DNA of 14,523 bases from CAZPWF01 sp964610775 (GTDB lineage Bacteria; Patescibacteriota; Saccharimonadia; Saccharimonadales; JACQNP01): positions 1-14,523 of the forward strand of contig CAZSZC010000016.1 of assembly GCA_964610775.1 (NCBI GenBank), written 5' to 3'. The translations under genes and the position numbers were made by a program. Below are positions 13,574-14,523 of the stretch, piece by piece. Numbering within the stretch: position 1 is the stretch's first letter; every line of letters begins with the position of its first letter. A model generated the notes under the pieces. It had not been told where the DNA came from. It saw only the letters and a list, made by a program, of their open reading frames with translations, and did not search any database.

Positions 13574-14050
13574 TTACTTAACAAATCCCTGTGCGACAGC
13601 AACATCAAATGATTTACTAAATTGTGAATGTAGTGGTGACGGCAGGCTACTCCTGTTGAACCAGCCCAACTCATCTATCTTGTCTGGCTCCCCGATCCTA
13701 ACATCATCCGGGTTAACTAGAACAGCATGCATGATAGCCACCCAGTGTGTCTTATTGCCTGCATTTTCTCGGTGAGCATCATAAACGGTTAAAAAATCAA
13801 TCTTTAATGGTTCACAACGAAGCTCTTCCTTGATTTCGCGGCGTACCGCATCATCAATAGACTCGCCAAATTCTATAGCACCCCCACCCACATCCCAGCG
13901 TCCTTTTTCATCACGAGCATTTTTACCTCGCTTCTGAAGCAATATATTACCCCTACCATCATGCACAACAAATGATGCCGATACCCCAATATGATCGACA
14001 CCTATTCTTAGATCAATCTTTTTAGAAGCAATCTTTATGTGCTTATTCAT
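13574..14050 (-). CDS. Nudix (MutT-like) hydrolase
   Basis: Nudix enzymes hydrolyse a nucleoside diphosphate linked to another moiety, using a divalent metal. The 158-residue protein shows the Nudix box at about residues 57-79: G57, E63, R71, E72, E75 and E76 are all in place (Gx5Ex7REUxEE), so the metal-binding and catalytic core looks intact. The usual Gly near the end of the box is Arg78. GRWDVGGGAIEFGES leads into it, and VSASFVVHDGRGNILLQKR forms the preceding strands. The substrate cannot be told from sequence: candidates include oxidised nucleotides, ADP-sugars and RNA caps. It follows rpsJ by 21 bases with no Shine-Dalgarno. A Nudix gene here is foreign to the S10 operon. Confidence 0.9.
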   Translation of the reverse strand: MNKHIKIASKKIDLRIGVDHIGVSASFVVHDGRGNILLQKRGKNARDEKGRWDVGGGAIEFGESIDDAVRREIKEELRCEPLKIDFLTVYDAHRENAGNKTHWVAIMHAVLVNPDDVRIGEPDKIDELGWFNRSSLPSPLHSQFSKSFDVAVAQGFVK

Positions 14051-14057
14051 ACCGGAT

Positions 14058-14063
14058 ACTATA
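14058..14063 (-). promoter_or_regulatory. -10-like element for a possible leaderless Nudix transcript
   Basis: The minus strand reads TATAGT (14063-14058; 5/6 to TATAAT), followed by exactly 7 bases and then the Nudix ATG at 14050. This is the same geometry as at the next gene. No Shine-Dalgarno and no good -35 are visible. Read-through from rpsJ is also possible. Confidence 0.38.
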
Positions 14064-14071
14064 CACGTATT

Positions 14072-14437
14072 CTACATTTTGATTTCGGCGTCACAACCAG
14101 CTGGCAATGATAGGTTCATGAGACTATCGATTGTCTTAGGTGTTGGGTCGAGAACATCAATAAGGCGCTTGTGAACACGCATTTCAAATTGTTCACGACC
14201 CTTCTTATATACATGCGGACTCTTAATAACTGTGTATAGGGTCTTCTTGGTTGGTAGAGGAATTGGGCCAGCTATAGTAGCACCTGTGCGCAATGCTGTA
14301 TCGACAATCTGCTTAGCTGACTGATCGATTACTTTGTGATCATAGGCTTTCAAACGGATACGAATCCGCTGTTTACCTGTTGGTGCAACTACGTCTTTAG
14401 CCGCAAGCTTTTTATCTGATTTCTGGGCTTCCGCCAT
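14072..14437 (-). CDS. rpsJ: 30S ribosomal protein uS10, with N-terminal extension
   Basis: uS10 belongs to the 30S head and, in other bacteria, doubles as the transcription antitermination factor NusE. The 121-residue protein is about 19 longer than the usual 102. The extra residues form a charged N-terminus (MAEAQKSDKKLAAKDVVAPT) before the family start KQRIRIRLKAYDH. The rest is typical: TGATIAGPIPLPTKKTLYTVIKSPHVYKKGREQFEMRVHKRLIDVLDPTPKTIDSLMNLSLPAG. AAGGAG lies 9-10 bases before the extended ATG and there is none near an internal start, so the long form is favoured. It is the head of the S10 operon but is cut off from rplC. Confidence 0.97.
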   Translation of the reverse strand: MAEAQKSDKKLAAKDVVAPTGKQRIRIRLKAYDHKVIDQSAKQIVDTALRTGATIAGPIPLPTKKTLYTVIKSPHVYKKGREQFEMRVHKRLIDVLDPTPKTIDSLMNLSLPAGCDAEIKM

Positions 14438-14523
14438 AGAATAAATCTCCTTATTCTGGTGTGATGTAACATCTTTGCACTCTTATTGAGAAGATTTGCA
14501 ACGACTTTTAGTCACCACGATTA
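14438..14523 (-). other. Gap upstream of rpsJ, running to the window edge
   Basis: These 86 bases carry the rpsJ Shine-Dalgarno (AAGGAG near 14453-14447). No promoter with both boxes is convincing. One frame of the edge sequence reads IVVTKSRCKSSQ then TAA (14483-14485), which could be the tail of an upstream gene such as tuf (family ending VVTK...), but twelve codons are too few to call. Near-repeats of TGCAAA and a CTC-AATAA-GAG mini-hairpin are present without a clear role. Confidence 0.4.

Noticed and set aside
13558..13674. 39-residue N-terminal extension of the small membrane protein, starting at 13674
   Set aside because: It would overlap the Nudix gene in another frame and has no Shine-Dalgarno. 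The inner ATG at 13557 begins a typical basic N-terminus before the membrane segments and has a leaderless-type -10.
103..14437. TGA recoded to glycine (Gracilibacteria/Absconditabacteria type code)
   Set aside because: All conserved genes read through at full length with standard code and no internal TGA, and glycines are encoded by GGN.
14483..14523. End of an upstream tuf-like gene
   Set aside because: One frame reads IVVTK followed by seven residues and a stop. EF-Tu often ends near VVTK, but twelve codons with a non-family ending are not enough to call, and another frame ends with an equally plausible stop.
14438..14523. Promoter directly upstream of rpsJ
   Set aside because: TTGCAA with a distant AAAGAT gives weak matches at a 19-nt spacing. 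The true promoter is probably beyond the window edge.

Overview
The window is a nearly complete, single-strand ribosomal-protein super-cluster: S10, spc and alpha operons run together, and every gene is on the minus strand, so it reads right to left. The gene content suggests a Patescibacteria/CPR bacterium, probably Saccharibacteria-like. Gene order is standard, but rpmD (uL30) is missing between rpsE and rplO, as is typical of CPR. The genes read through in the standard code with no in-frame TGA, which argues against the TGA=Gly lineages (Gracilibacteria, Absconditabacteria). uS4, uS14 and bL36 are all zinc-ligand-depleted forms. The phylum assignment is inference from these traits and was not tested by a tree.

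Layout in transcription order. rpsJ (14437-14072) is followed by two genes foreign to the classical operon: a Nudix hydrolase (14050-13574) and a 98-residue, probably three-TM membrane protein of unknown function (13557-13261). A 164-nt gap follows. It holds a good sigma70-type promoter and a long hairpin ending next to the rplC Shine-Dalgarno. The main block is then rplC-rplD-rplW-rplB-rpsS-rplV-rpsC-rplP-rpmC-rpsQ-rplN-rplX-rplE-rpsN-rpsH-rplF-rplR-rpsE-rplO, packed with mostly 1-nt TAATG overlaps or gaps of 1-14 nt. After an 84-nt gap comes secY. After a 56-nt gap containing a promoter comes infA-rpmJ-rpsM-rpsK-rpsD-rpoA and the first 33 codons of rplQ, which runs off the left edge. rpmJ (38 codons) is short and easily missed.

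Together these genes encode about half of the ribosomal proteins, the main protein-export channel (SecY), initiation factor IF1 and the RNA polymerase alpha subunit. Almost all have a clear Shine-Dalgarno. The exceptions are infA, the Nudix gene and the small membrane protein. The last two have a -10-like hexamer exactly 7 nt before the ATG, the signature of leaderless transcripts.

Most of the window is ordinary conserved translation machinery. The parts worth a second look are non-coding: the rplC leader hairpin, the infA-rpmJ intergenic hairpins and the leaderless-type promoters. On the protein side they are the Nudix/membrane insertion into the S10 operon, the zinc-free ribosomal proteins, and the extended tails on SecY and uS10. 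I saw no mobile element, CRISPR array, tRNA, rRNA or convincing intrinsic terminator, and no gene-free stretch reaches 300 bases.
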